Shown: positions 50,771-59,810 of the stretch, piece after piece
How positions within the stretch are numbered: the first letter of the stretch is position 1
Layout: each line of letters begins with the position of its first letter
Assembly: GCA_963667605.2 (NCBI GenBank)
Contig: CAXXUZ010000002.1
Coordinates: 124,001-188,000, forward strand
Source of the DNA: JADLGL01 sp963667605
GTDB lineage: Bacteria > Pseudomonadota > Alphaproteobacteria > Rhizobiales > Kaistiaceae
Reading direction: 5' to 3'
DNA length: 64,000 bases
Translations under genes and position numbers: made by a program
Notes under the pieces: model-generated
Databases searched by the model: none
Told to the model about the DNA's origin: nothing
What the model saw: only the letters and a program-made list of their open reading frames with translations

Positions 50771-51751
50771 ATGCCTGACGATACTGGCGGAAAATAGAAG
50801 GCCGGCGAGGGATCGATTCCCGCAGAGCCGGCTCGTCGCAAGCGCCCACCGTGGCAGCATTCGAAATCGAATATCGACGATCCGGATGCCGAAAAGCAGC
50901 TCCAGTCGATGTTGCGTAGTCCAAGGTATCGGCCAGCGGTCGAGGATGCCGATTTCCTCCGCGGCGATGCTCTCCGCGGGTCGCGGCTGGAGATTGAATA
51001 TCTCAAGCCGGAATTGACCCTCAGCGGGCTCGGCATCAGCGAAACGATTGTCGTCTTCGGCAGTACGAGGATACCTGAGCCGGCAGCGGCGCGGCGTGAA
51101 TTAGAAGTGGTGCGTGAACAACTGACGGCGGTCAAATCGCCGGACAAAGCACTTTTCCGGCAGGTCGAGATCGCCGAGAGGATCGTTGACAAGAGCCGCT
51201 ATTATGAGGAAGCGCGCGCTTTCGGCCGGCTGGTCAGCAATGCCGATTGGAGCGGCGCCGGACGCCGCGTGGTGATCATGACCGGCGCCGGTCCGGGCAT
51301 CATGGAGGCGGCCAATCGGGGCGCTTTCGATGCCGAGTCCGAATCGATCGGGCTCAACATTTCATTGCCGCATGAACAATATCCCTATGTCACTCCGGAG
51401 CTGTGCTTCCGGCTGCATTATTTCGCGATTCGCAAATTGCATCTGGTGAAGCGGGCGCGGGCGCTGATCGCTTTTCCCGGCGGCTATGGCACGCTGGACG
51501 AGCTGTTCGAGACGCTGACGCTGATCCAGACCCAGAAGATCGATCCGATCCCGGTCGTATTGGTGAGCGAAAGCTTCTGGCGCGGAGCCGTCAATTTCGA
51601 TTTCCTGATCGATGAGGGGGTGATCGCTCCTGAGGATGCGGAGCTGTTCTGGTATGCCGACACCGCCCGGGACATCTGGGACAGCATTTTGCGTTGGTAC
51701 GCGGCTGGGGGCGAGCCTTTGTTGCCGAGCCCCGGTTCGGCCAAGACCTGA
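50771..51751 (+). CDS. LOG-family (TIGR00730) protein with an amber codon at codon 9
   Basis: The protein from residue 47 (MLRSPRYRPAVEDADFLRGD) shows VVFGSTRIPEPAA, VVIMTGAGPGIMEAANRGAF and RALIAFPGGYGTLDELFETL, the Rossmann and PGGxGTxxE motifs of LOG-type phosphoribohydrolases (removing ribose phosphate from nucleotides). In phase, 138 bases upstream, an ATG with GAGGGG upstream gives MPDDTGGK, TAG, KAGEGSIPAEPARRKRPPWQ. The stronger RBS belongs to the upstream start, so a TAG probably truncates the intended N-terminus. If translation starts at 50909 the product is still 280 residues. Confidence 0.75.
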
Positions 51752-51913
51752 TTTTGGTGGCCGGAGGAAGGGCGAGGTCGGTGGCGCCGCCGCCATCATC
51801 GCCTATCTCATTGGCTATGGTCTTCGCTTCCTGATCGACGATTTGGGAATCTGACCTGGCCGGATCGCGACCGTTTCCTCGAGCACCACACCGGCGGCTG
51901 CTTCCGGCCGCGA

Positions 51914-52279
51914 TTGCAACATCTGGAACCGGCCGAAGTGACATCGGAGACGCCAGTGATCGAAAGCGCCGTGCCCCCGGCCGAAACCACGCTCAGCCTG
52001 TCGATGGCTTTCGAACCGCAACCGCGTGGGGTGATGAAGCGGAAGCCGCGGCCGCAAAGCTGGGCTGCTCAGCCGCTATGGCTATTTCCAGATCGTCTAT
52101 ATCGGCGTTGTCATGGGGGCGGTCGCCGCCGGCCTGTTGATGTTCGCGCTGGCCAATGACCGGTCGCTGGAGGTGGCGCGCGCGCTCGCTATCAATGCAG
52201 TATTCGCGGCCGAGATCGGCTATCTCCTTGTCACTACCACGCTTGGCCTCCACTGGCAGAGCGGGACTGACGTCAATTG
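51914..52279 (+). pseudogene. Remnant of a cation-transporting P-type ATPase C-terminus
   Basis: Frame one gives TLSLSMAFEPQPRGVMKRKP, like the LAFEPxExxIMKRPP loop of P-type ATPases. After a frameshift at about 52060, VYIGVVMGAVAAGLLMFALA, RSLEVARALAINAVFAAEIG and YLLVTTTLGLHWQSGT match the last membrane helices. The ATP-binding and phosphorylation domains are missing. A plus-strand frame at about 51760-51854 (AAAIIAYLIGYGLRFLIDDL) may be another piece. Non-functional. Confidence 0.6.
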
Positions 52280-52707
52280 AACCGTGCCAATAATGATTCT
52301 GACGGTGATTGCCTTGCAGCTTGCTGCGACTCAGTGGTCTGTGCTCTCCGAGGCGCTGGGAATGGCGCCGCTTGGGCTGGCGGATTGGGGCTGGTGATCG
52401 CCGCCTGAGTGGTGGCCTTTCTCGCGGCGGAAGCTGAGCGGATGGCCGCGCGCCGATGGGGGCGAGGCTAGTGGTGGCTCGCCGACCGATCCTGTAAGAG
52501 ATGGCGGAGCGTCAAGGCAGCGGGCGGCGATCCGGGCGTGATGACAGAGACGGTCCCGGGACGCTCGTCCCAATGGCGCTGGTACAGTTGACGACGCCAC
52601 CGCGCTGCGTTGCGCTGCGTAACCGGACCTACTTGCGGTAATTGAGTACTTGATAATGCGCGGCTCGCACCGGCGGCCAGAGAGCAAAACAAAAACCGGA
52701 GGATCCC
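52280..52707. other. Stretch without a recognisable gene
   Basis: About 430 bases between the ATPase remnant and the 52708 gene. All frames look noncoding. The last 50 bases include a good RBS (GGAGGATCCC) for the following gene. Confidence 0.4.
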
Positions 52708-53094
52708 ATGGCCGAGACGTTCACTTTGAACACCGTGCGGCTCAATTTGGCGCGTTCGCCGGAATTCCCGAACGGCAGCGCGCGGCATGGATATCGCTTT
52801 ACCGCACCTTTGGATTCCGAGGGCCGACTTGATGCCGAAGGGTGGCGCGAGCACAAGGATATCTGTCGGGTGGTGCGCCTCTGGGGCGGCGAGGAGCACG
52901 ATATCGGCCACCTCGTTCATCGCGGTGCCTCGGGGTGGGGCTTCCACTACGACCTGGGCGGAGATGAAGGCGATGAGGCCGGTTACAAGCTCGGCAGTCA
53001 TCGATTCGTTCCCGGCGAATATGTCTCGATCCGCGACGATGAAGGAGAAATCCACACCTTCCAGGTGGTGACGGTGGAGAGCGCGTCGGTCTAA
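52708..53094 (+). CDS. Conserved hypothetical protein (128 aa)
   Basis: MAETFTLNTVRLNLARSPEF, then GYRFTAPLDSEGRLDAEGWR, HKDICRVVRLWGGEEHDIGH and LVHRGASGWGFHYDLGGDEG, ending GEYVSIRDDEGEIHTFQVVT. The HGYxFxAPLDxxGxLDxxxW...DDExGYxxGxHxFxxGEYVSIRDxDG pattern belongs to a widespread but unnamed alphaproteobacterial family. GGAGG lies 12 bases upstream. Neighbour of a convergent hydrolase-like gene. Intact. Confidence 0.7.
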   Translation: MAETFTLNTVRLNLARSPEFPNGSARHGYRFTAPLDSEGRLDAEGWREHKDICRVVRLWGGEEHDIGHLVHRGASGWGFHYDLGGDEGDEAGYKLGSHRFVPGEYVSIRDDEGEIHTFQVVTVESASV

Positions 53095-53125
53095 CCGCTA
53101 TTCGCGCGGCGGCGCGTGCCGCATG

Positions 53126-54199
53126 TCAATCATCTGTCGATTGCGGCTTATGATCGACAGCCGGCCTCGACCAAGCCGATGTGAAGGCGGGGATGATATG
53201 CTTGTGCGGCGGCTTCATCGCGTCGCGTGCTTTGGGCCCGTTATTGGTCAAGACGGCCGCGCCGAGACCCGGCCCCGGGGCCACTGCGATGAAGGCCTGG
53301 GACCCGTTGGTTCTACCGTCGAGCTTGTGGATGAAGGCCGGCGGTTTGCCGGCGTGGACAATCGACCAACCGAGGCCGCCGCCCTCGCCGTCCGGTCGCC
53401 GCGCCCGCCGCCTTATTTCGAGCGTATCGGCGATTGCCTCACTGAGCGGAGAGTCCGGGTTCTTGGCCCGCAGCACCGCTTTGACCAGCAGTGACATGTC
53501 TTGCGCGGTCGATTGCAGGCCGCCGGCGCCGCCGAGCCCGGGAAAAGCCCATGGCGCCGCGGGCCGACCTTTTCCGTCATGCGGTGTCGCAAACCGGTCC
53601 GATTGCTCCTCGCCGCACTCGAACACCGTGTCATTGAGGCCCAGCGGCTTGCACACCTCGCGGCGCAGGGCGGTTTCGAACGGGGCGTCATAGACGTCCG
53701 CCAATACAAGGCCGAGGAGCGCCATACCGAGATGGGAATAGGAGAACGCGTTCGCGGCCGGCTCCCGACGCGGCCGGAAACTCGTGCCCCATCGGATCAA
53801 TTCTTCGGTGCTGTATTGGGCGTAGGGGTTGCGGGTATTGAGCAGCGATCGGCGCGCGATCTCCGGCGGCACCCGCGGAATACCGGCGGCGTGTGTCGCA
53901 AGCCGCATCGGCGTGATCCATTTCGGGAGATCACGGAATTCAGGCACCATTTCAGCGATCGGCTGATCGAGCGCAATCCGGTGCTTTCGGACCGTGAGGG
54001 CCAGCAGGATGGCGGTAAAGATCTGGGTGAGCGCACCGAGTTCGAACAGCGTGGTCGCTGTCGGCGGTGGTCCGAGAGCGAAGGTGCGGCCGTGGAAACG
54101 GAACGCCGCCTCGTCTCCAAGGACGCCGGCAATGGCGATCCCGGCGCCGCGCTTGATGAACGGTGCGCCCATGTTGTCAAGCCAGTCGGTTGGGATCAT
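53126..54199 (-). CDS. Beta-lactamase-fold protein lacking the catalytic SxxK
   Basis: 357 residues of the beta-lactamase/esterase fold (class C-like). Where the family has SxxK (FxIGSxTKxFTA) this protein has FELGALTQIFTA, so both the nucleophile and the base are missing. The second motif is FSYSHLGMALLGLVLADVYD (YxN is YSH). The third KTG/HxG-like region reads AFIHKLDGRTNGSQAFIAVA. So it is probably non-catalytic or works another way. Length is normal and no frameshift is seen. It lies on the same strand as, and downstream of, the glucan phosphorylase. Confidence 0.7.
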   Translation of the reverse strand: MIPTDWLDNMGAPFIKRGAGIAIAGVLGDEAAFRFHGRTFALGPPPTATTLFELGALTQIFTAILLALTVRKHRIALDQPIAEMVPEFRDLPKWITPMRLATHAAGIPRVPPEIARRSLLNTRNPYAQYSTEELIRWGTSFRPRREPAANAFSYSHLGMALLGLVLADVYDAPFETALRREVCKPLGLNDTVFECGEEQSDRFATPHDGKGRPAAPWAFPGLGGAGGLQSTAQDMSLLVKAVLRAKNPDSPLSEAIADTLEIRRRARRPDGEGGGLGWSIVHAGKPPAFIHKLDGRTNGSQAFIAVAPGPGLGAAVLTNNGPKARDAMKPPHKHIIPAFTSAWSRPAVDHKPQSTDD

Positions 54200-54241
54200 C
54201 GGCGCCGTCTAACATCGCGGACGATGGTGTGCCAGTTCCTC

Positions 54242-55945
54242 CTAACGCAAATAGGCGTCGATGGCGTAGCGGCGCATCATCCGGTGGCTGTTGAAATAGG
54301 GTGCGATCTTGGAGATCGACTGCTTCATCATCCAGATCCATTTGGCACGGTCGTCGGCATAAAGCGGCAGGACTTTGTGCTCCAATTTGGCATAAAGGCT
54401 GGTGGCATGGTCCTCGTCTGACTCGCCGTCGCCATCGCTGCCGATCGCCCAGCCCGTGACCTCCTCGATCCATCCCTCGACCCACCAGCCATCGATTGTC
54501 GACAGATTGAGCGTGCCGTTGAGAGCCGCTTTCATGCCGCTGGTGCCGGAAGCCTCGAGCGGCGGGCGCGGGGTGTTCAGCCAGACATCGGCGCCGGCGA
54601 CCAGGAGCTGTGCGGTGTTGGTGTCGTAATTCGGCAGGAATGCCATCGGGATTTCGGCGGCGAGCTCCACGGAGCTTGTTTGGATCGACTGGATCACTTC
54701 GCTGCCCTCGGTGTCGGCTGGGTGAGCCTTGCCTGCCCAGACGATCTGCAGCGGATATTTAGACGCGATCGACCTAAGGCGATCGGGATCGAACAGAATG
54801 AGGCTCGGCCGCTTGTAGCCTGTCATTCGACGGGCATAGCCGATGATCGGCAGTTCCGGGTCGAGCGCCACCCCGGTGGTCTCGATAACGAGGTCGATGA
54901 GGTCCGTTTTGGCGATCTTCTTGGCATTCCAGATGGATTCATCAGGGAGATGGTCGGCATGGAACAGAAGTTCCGGCTCATGGGTCCAGTTGGGAATATG
55001 CTCGTCGAACAGCTTGGCGAAGGTCGGGAAGGCCCATTTGGCGGCGTGGATGCCATTGGTGATGGCGTGGACCTTGTGGCCGGGGAACATCTGCTGCGTG
55101 GTTTCGGCATGACGGGTGGCGACGCCATTGACGAAGCCAGAAAGGTTGAGTGCCAGCCGTGTCATGTTGCAAGCGTCATTGCCGGCGTAGTGGCGGAGTT
55201 CGCCGACATCGATCGTATTGCCGAGGACCCGCTCTACCAGGTCGTAGAGGAATTTGTCGTGACCGGCTTCCACCGGAGTGTGAGTGGTGAACATCGACCG
55301 GATCATCACCGGGCTTGAATCATATCGCGGACCATTGTGCTCGATCGCGTTGGTCTGGCGGGGGTAGCGTTTCAGCAGTTCGGCGGTGAGCAGCGCCGCA
55401 TGGCCCTCATTGAGATGGAAGGTGCGTAGGGTGAAGCCGAGTGCTCGGAGCGCGCGCAGACCGCCAATGCCAAGCACAGCCTCCTGCTTCAGCCTGTTGG
55501 TGGCATCGCCACCATAGAGGCGATCGGTGATCTCACGATCGGCCGGGTGGTTTTGATCAAGGTCGGTGTCGAGCAGGATCACCGGCACCTGATTCTCGAG
55601 CGCGCCGGAGCAGCCATAAAGCCAAGGCCTGATCCAAACTTGGCGTCCCTCCAGCTCGATCGCGGTGAGAACCGGAAGCGGAATGCACCAATCGGCAGGA
55701 TTCCAAGGGTCCGGCCGATGAACTTGATGGCCGGCGGTGTCAATGTCCTGATGCAGATATCCCTGCCGGCTGATCAGTGAAATGAACACCATTGGTAGCT
55801 GGAGATCGGCGGCCGAACGCGCAGTGTCGCCGGCCAGCACTCCGAGGCCGCCGGAGTAGGTATGGATTTCGGGCCGAAGCGCGATCTCCATGGTGAAATA
55901 GGCGATGTTGCAATGGCGTTGAAAGGGTTCGATTTTCCAGTGCAT
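54242..55945 (-). CDS. glgP: Alpha-glucan phosphorylase (GT35, short type)
   Basis: 567 residues from ATG 55945 (MHWKIEPFQRHCNIAYFTME). ALRPEIHTYSGGLGVLAGDT, SMFTTHTPVEAGHDKFLYDL, IIGYARRMTGYKRPSLILFD and PLEASGTSGMKAALNGTLNL, where the Lys of SGMKAALNG carries pyridoxal phosphate. This short form (about 570 residues rather than 800-840) resembles the archaeal/thermophilic-type maltodextrin phosphorylases. It releases glucose-1-phosphate from storage glucan. No glg genes adjacent. An upstream extension to 56035 has no family support. Confidence 0.9.
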   Translation of the reverse strand: MHWKIEPFQRHCNIAYFTMEIALRPEIHTYSGGLGVLAGDTARSAADLQLPMVFISLISRQGYLHQDIDTAGHQVHRPDPWNPADWCIPLPVLTAIELEGRQVWIRPWLYGCSGALENQVPVILLDTDLDQNHPADREITDRLYGGDATNRLKQEAVLGIGGLRALRALGFTLRTFHLNEGHAALLTAELLKRYPRQTNAIEHNGPRYDSSPVMIRSMFTTHTPVEAGHDKFLYDLVERVLGNTIDVGELRHYAGNDACNMTRLALNLSGFVNGVATRHAETTQQMFPGHKVHAITNGIHAAKWAFPTFAKLFDEHIPNWTHEPELLFHADHLPDESIWNAKKIAKTDLIDLVIETTGVALDPELPIIGYARRMTGYKRPSLILFDPDRLRSIASKYPLQIVWAGKAHPADTEGSEVIQSIQTSSVELAAEIPMAFLPNYDTNTAQLLVAGADVWLNTPRPPLEASGTSGMKAALNGTLNLSTIDGWWVEGWIEEVTGWAIGSDGDGESDEDHATSLYAKLEHKVLPLYADDRAKWIWMMKQSISKIAPYFNSHRMMRRYAIDAYLR

Positions 55946-56085
55946 TGATGATCCTGTTCCGGCTCGGTTACCGGCATTGGCACCGCAGAGGCCTTTTGAC
56001 GCGGAGCAGGCGACGGTCAGCGCGTTATCAAACAATGTTCAGGCTCGCGTGAGCCGAATGGTCGCTTCGAGGATGTGAGGACGGT

Positions 56086-56949
56086 CTACCCTTGGCGCTT
56101 CGACGGGGTCCTCGATGGAGTTGATTTCCGTGTTTTAGTCCCGGTCCGACGGCGCGGCTTGGGTGGCTCCGGCGTGGGCTCCGGCTGATGCTCGTCGGGC
56201 GGGAATGACGCATCGTCCGAGGCCGCCTCGTGCGGGAGTTCGTCCTCGGGGAAATGGGATTGCGCCGCCGGCGGTGGTGGTGTTGCGGCCGTCGGCTGGA
56301 CCGGTGGCGGCGGTGATGGCGGATTTGCTGCGGTAGGTCCGGCGGTCGGCCCCGGCGTGGCCGACGAAGGTTGGAGACCTCGGAGCTTCTCCGCCCAGGG
56401 GTGCGTGCCGCCCTTGCGGTAGTGCATCCATAGCATCACGCCGCCACCGGCGATCAGCGCGATCGGCAGGAAGTAGCCACCGAATCCGGATCGGTCGAAT
56501 ATCACGAGCTCGAAGAAGACCAGACCGGCCACGAAGATGATCGCAAAAGTCCGCGCCGTTTGGGTACCCGAGCGCCTAGTTGTCTCGTCATCATTGCGGG
56601 TGCCGACGACCATTAGCGCGAGTCCTACTGAGAGTGGGATCAACGCCCAGATATAGGCCCAGGACTCCCAGCGCCCAGTGGCACTCTGATAAAGGAAGAT
56701 GAGTCCCAAAGTGGTGAGGATTGTGCCGGGGATGGCTGTGCCGGCATTCGCCTCCGAACGGCCGAAAGCCGTCGCCAGTAGCGCGATACCCGGTACTAGC
56801 AAAAAAAGCGGCCAGAGATTCGGGCCCAGCCTGAAATTAAACAGCTCGCCGAGCAAGAAAATGGCGCCGACGGCGATGAGAATGATAGCAAAGGTCGCCC
56901 ATCGCTGGTCGGGTCTGGCCGGCTCGTCGTTCATCACCTTACGTCCCAT
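56086..56949 (-). CDS. Multi-pass membrane protein with disordered tail
   Basis: 287 residues (MNDEPARPDQRW is a possible start at 56934). Six hydrophobic segments in about residues 15-170, such as TFAIILIAVGAIFLLGELFN, LWPLFLLVPGIALLATAF, AYIWALIPLSVGLALMVVG and FAIIFVAGLVFFELVIF. Residues 185-287 are Pro/Ala/Glu-rich and end in a very basic RRTGTKTRKSTPSRTPSKR. It resembles LiaF-TM or DUF5668-type proteins by its helix pattern only. Function unknown. It follows glgP on the same strand. Confidence 0.55.
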   Translation of the reverse strand: MGRKVMNDEPARPDQRWATFAIILIAVGAIFLLGELFNFRLGPNLWPLFLLVPGIALLATAFGRSEANAGTAIPGTILTTLGLIFLYQSATGRWESWAYIWALIPLSVGLALMVVGTRNDDETTRRSGTQTARTFAIIFVAGLVFFELVIFDRSGFGGYFLPIALIAGGGVMLWMHYRKGGTHPWAEKLRGLQPSSATPGPTAGPTAANPPSPPPPVQPTAATPPPPAAQSHFPEDELPHEAASDDASFPPDEHQPEPTPEPPKPRRRTGTKTRKSTPSRTPSKRQG

Positions 56950-57062
56950 CGTTGGTGCGATTGACGCGTAACAGCACGCGTTTTGTGGCTTCCGTCAAGC
57001 GAGGTCGGGTCGCGGCGGTTAAGGGCGGGCAGGCGGCGGTTGTCGACCGCGACTGCGTCTAG

Positions 57063-58031
57063 CTACTCGTTGGGATCGGCGCGGTGGAGGAAAGGCGGCG
57101 ACTCGTTGATGGGGGGAACCGTGATCGCACTGCCGCAGCGCTGCAACGCGTCAAGGAAGCTCCGATAAGGCTCGACCCGCTGATACTGCCCGGGCACCAG
57201 GGCAACGATAGTGCGATCCGGCTCGGTCGCGCGATAGAGATTGACGCCGTCCACCATCTTGCCGCCGTCGAAAGCGGTGAGCGCGGGGACGAGACAGACG
57301 CCGATCCCGGCCTGGACCAAGGCCAACGCGGTTTCATAGGAGCGGCACTGAGCGATCAAGCGATGGTGAGGCAGCACCTGGGCGTACCATTGCTCGACCC
57401 GCCGGGTGTGCTGGGTGCCGAAAGTAAACTGGATGCACGAGTTGACGATCGCGGTCTCCGCCGAATCCAATTCATGATCGGGATCGGAGATGCCTTCGAG
57501 ATCGATACCCGCCGGAACGGCAAACACATAGGGGTCGGTGATCACCGGAACTTGTTGGAAGCCCACGCTGACGGCCGCGATCGTGTTTTTGGCGACGAGG
57601 CCAATATTGACCCTGCGGCCATAAAGGAGCTCAAGCACTTCTGCCGGCGCGGCCTCATGGATATCGAGTTCGACATCGGGGTAGGCGGCTGCCAACTCCC
57701 GCACCGCGCCCGGCAGCAAGACCCGAAGCACTGAATGCAGGCCGGCGATCCGCATTGTCGCGCGCTTGCCGTCACTGAATTGACGAAGGCCCTCAGAGAC
57801 TTCGGTGACGTTGCTGAGAATGTACTCCGCTTTGCGCAGCAGGAAATTGCCGGCATCGGTGAGCGCCATTTGTCCCGGCGTCCGGTCAAACAGGCGGGCG
57901 CCGACGGTGGATTCCAGCTTGGACAATTGTTGCGATAATGACGGCTGGGTGAGGCCAAGCTGCTTGGCCGCCTTGGTTAGCGTTTCGGCATGAGCGACGG
58001 CCCAGAAAATGCGCAGCTGGTGCAGCGTCAT
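57063..58031 (-). CDS. cbbR: LysR-type regulator CbbR
   Basis: 322 residues from ATG 58031 (MTLHQLRIFWAVAHAETLTK). HTH QLGLTQPSLSQQLSKLESTV, then LFDRTPGQMALTDAGNFLLR, and an effector domain beginning RATMRIAGLHSVLRVLLPGA, as in CbbR proteins that sense NADPH, phosphoenolpyruvate or similar metabolites. It is the likely activator of the operon. It is placed downstream of cbbX on the same strand, whereas cbbR is usually divergent from the operon. A frame up to 58145 has no homology. Confidence 0.85.
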   Translation of the reverse strand: MTLHQLRIFWAVAHAETLTKAAKQLGLTQPSLSQQLSKLESTVGARLFDRTPGQMALTDAGNFLLRKAEYILSNVTEVSEGLRQFSDGKRATMRIAGLHSVLRVLLPGAVRELAAAYPDVELDIHEAAPAEVLELLYGRRVNIGLVAKNTIAAVSVGFQQVPVITDPYVFAVPAGIDLEGISDPDHELDSAETAIVNSCIQFTFGTQHTRRVEQWYAQVLPHHRLIAQCRSYETALALVQAGIGVCLVPALTAFDGGKMVDGVNLYRATEPDRTIVALVPGQYQRVEPYRSFLDALQRCGSAITVPPINESPPFLHRADPNE

Positions 58032-58221
58032 CTCGGTCCGCGGCCGCGATTCGTTGCCGTTCTCGGGCTCGGCCGGCCCGGTTCTGAGGTTGCTAGCTTC
58101 GCCGCTGCTCAATTCCACCAACGAACCATCCTCGATTGAGCTCAAATCATACGCTGGCGGATCGATGTTGTCGCGCTTAAGATGCCTCCGGCGGCCGATC
58201 GGTAGCCAGTCGGTTTTCGGG

Positions 58222-59139
58222 TTAGTCGTTACGTTCGAACACCCGGCTGCCTAAGATGTCGTCAGCCTCGATGATCGAAAGCTCCGCGGGTTGGACAAGT
58301 CGGTGGCTCTCGAACAAGCGATTAGCCTGGCGCAGCCGAGCGCGGTCGAGCGCGTTGCGGATCGATCGGGCGTTGGCAAAATGCGGCTGTTTTCGGCGCA
58401 ACTCAATGTATTCCGCCAACGCCTTTTTGGCGTCGGGCGACATCTGGTAGCTCTGCTCGTGCAGCATCTTCTCGGCGATTGCGAGCAACTCGGCGTCTTC
58501 ATAGTCGGGGAAGTTAATGTGGTGGGCGATCCGTGATCGGAACCCGGGGTTAGAAGCAAAGAACGTATCCATCCGGTCAGCATAGCCGGCAACGATAACC
58601 ACCAAATCGTCGCGCTGATTTTCCATCACCTGCAAAAGGATTTCGATCGCCTCCTGGCCGTAGTCGCGTTCGTTTTCCGGCCGAAACAGGTAATAGGCTT
58701 CGTCGATAAAAAGGACGCCGCCCATCGCTTTCTTGAGAATCTCTTTGGTCTTGGGTGCGGTGTGGCCGATATATTGGCCGACTAGGTCGTCGCGGGTCAC
58801 GGTGATGAGGTGGCCCTGGCGAATGTAGCCGAGACGGTGCAGGAGATCGGCCATCCGCAATGCCACAGTGGTTTTGCCGGTGCCGGGATTGCCGGTGAAG
58901 CTCATGTGAAGCGTGGGCGTTTCATTGGAGAGGCCAAGCTTCTTGCGGGCTCGGTCGACGAGCAGCAAGGCAGCGGTTTCGTGAATGCGCTTCTTGACCG
59001 GGGCGAGACCGATCAAATCCTCGTCCAGCTCGCGCAACACGTCGCTGACGCCAGATTCGTGCATCTCCTTGGCCAGGTCGATCGGCTCACCGGAGATGTC
59101 GATGGTCGGTTCTTCGGATTTAGGCGTGTCGTTGGTCAT
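58222..59139 (-). CDS. cbbX: RuBisCO activase CbbX (AAA+)
   Basis: 305 residues. GLAPVKKRIHETAALLLVDR, MSFTGNPGTGKTTVALRMAD (Walker A), GHTAPKTKEILKKAMGGVLF, IDEAYYLFRP (Walker B), VIVAGYADRMDTFFASNPGF (sensor and arginine finger region). CbbX uses ATP to pull the CbbL C-terminus of red-type RuBisCO and free inhibitory sugar phosphates. Presence here agrees with the form IC RuBisCO. About 200 bases after cbbS. Ends 75 bases before cbbR region. Confidence 0.95.
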   Translation of the reverse strand: MTNDTPKSEEPTIDISGEPIDLAKEMHESGVSDVLRELDEDLIGLAPVKKRIHETAALLLVDRARKKLGLSNETPTLHMSFTGNPGTGKTTVALRMADLLHRLGYIRQGHLITVTRDDLVGQYIGHTAPKTKEILKKAMGGVLFIDEAYYLFRPENERDYGQEAIEILLQVMENQRDDLVVIVAGYADRMDTFFASNPGFRSRIAHHINFPDYEDAELLAIAEKMLHEQSYQMSPDAKKALAEYIELRRKQPHFANARSIRNALDRARLRQANRLFESHRLVQPAELSIIEADDILGSRVFERND

Positions 59140-59183
59140 GACCAATGTTCCCGTTGCATTATTGCGGGCTCGGGCAACCGCTC

Positions 59184-59203
59184 ATTCCCGCCAAGGCAGG
59201 AAT
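59184..59203. repeat. REP-like palindrome between cbbS and cbbX
   Basis: ATTCCCGCCAAGGCAGGAAT, an imperfect inverted repeat of the type CATTCCCGCxAAGGCGGGAATC common in proteobacterial intergenic DNA. It may be a REP element that stabilises or attenuates the cbbLS message. Confidence 0.45.
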
Positions 59204-59343
59204 TCAAAACAGTCCGACATTGCGCTCCGAAATCCCGGGCCGCTGCTATTCGCGGAAACGAGAGCGAAGGGATTCGCGGCGCAGACGCTGCCCGCGATCC
59301 GCAACGACCGAACCTGCCGGACAGTTGTGGAGCCGCTGGCAGC

Positions 59344-59781
59344 CTAGCTGTAGCGCTCGCCCTCCGGCTTGTCCGTCGCGTAGGACCGGATGGTATACCC
59401 CATCGCCCGCCCGTTGCGCTCTTGTCGCTCTAACATGAAGCCAGGTTCTGGGTCTGGCCGGTTGACGATGTACGACATTCGCGGGGTTTCCCATCCTCCG
59501 GTCGAGTCAAACGCTGTCACTCGGATGTAATGGCGTGGGAAGGTCTTCCGACACTCATTGACCTCCAACAGAATCCCGGCCGGATCTTTGAGATCGAACA
59601 TTGGGTTCCCGTACATTTCCCAATAGGTGTTCCGAGGATGCGGATCGTCGGTATATTCGACGCTCACTGCCCATTTGTTGGTCAGTGCGTATTGGATTTG
59701 AGCTGTGATTTGCTCATCGGTGAGATCGGGCAGGAAAGAGAATTGGCCCTGCGTGATCCGATTATTGTGGTTCGTCATCAT
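59344..59781 (-). CDS. cbbS: RuBisCO small subunit, red type
   Basis: 145 residues from ATG 59781 (two ATGs in a row). ITQGQFSFLPDLTDEQITAQ, WAVSVEYTDDPHPRNTYWEM, PMFDLKDPAGILLEVNECRK and HYIRVTAFDSTGGWETPRM, with the long C-terminal extension typical of red-type CbbS (RPDPEPGFMLERQERNGRAM). It caps the large subunit octamer. 30 bases downstream of cbbL. Confidence 0.95.
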   Translation of the reverse strand: MMTNHNNRITQGQFSFLPDLTDEQITAQIQYALTNKWAVSVEYTDDPHPRNTYWEMYGNPMFDLKDPAGILLEVNECRKTFPRHYIRVTAFDSTGGWETPRMSYIVNRPDPEPGFMLERQERNGRAMGYTIRSYATDKPEGERYS

Positions 59782-59810
59782 GGTCGTCGCTCTCCAAACG
59801 CTAAAACGGG

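Noticed and set aside
2462..50797. Stop-codon reassignment in this genome
   Set aside because: All three stops appear inside frames, and the well-supported genes terminate normally with TGA, TAG and TAA.
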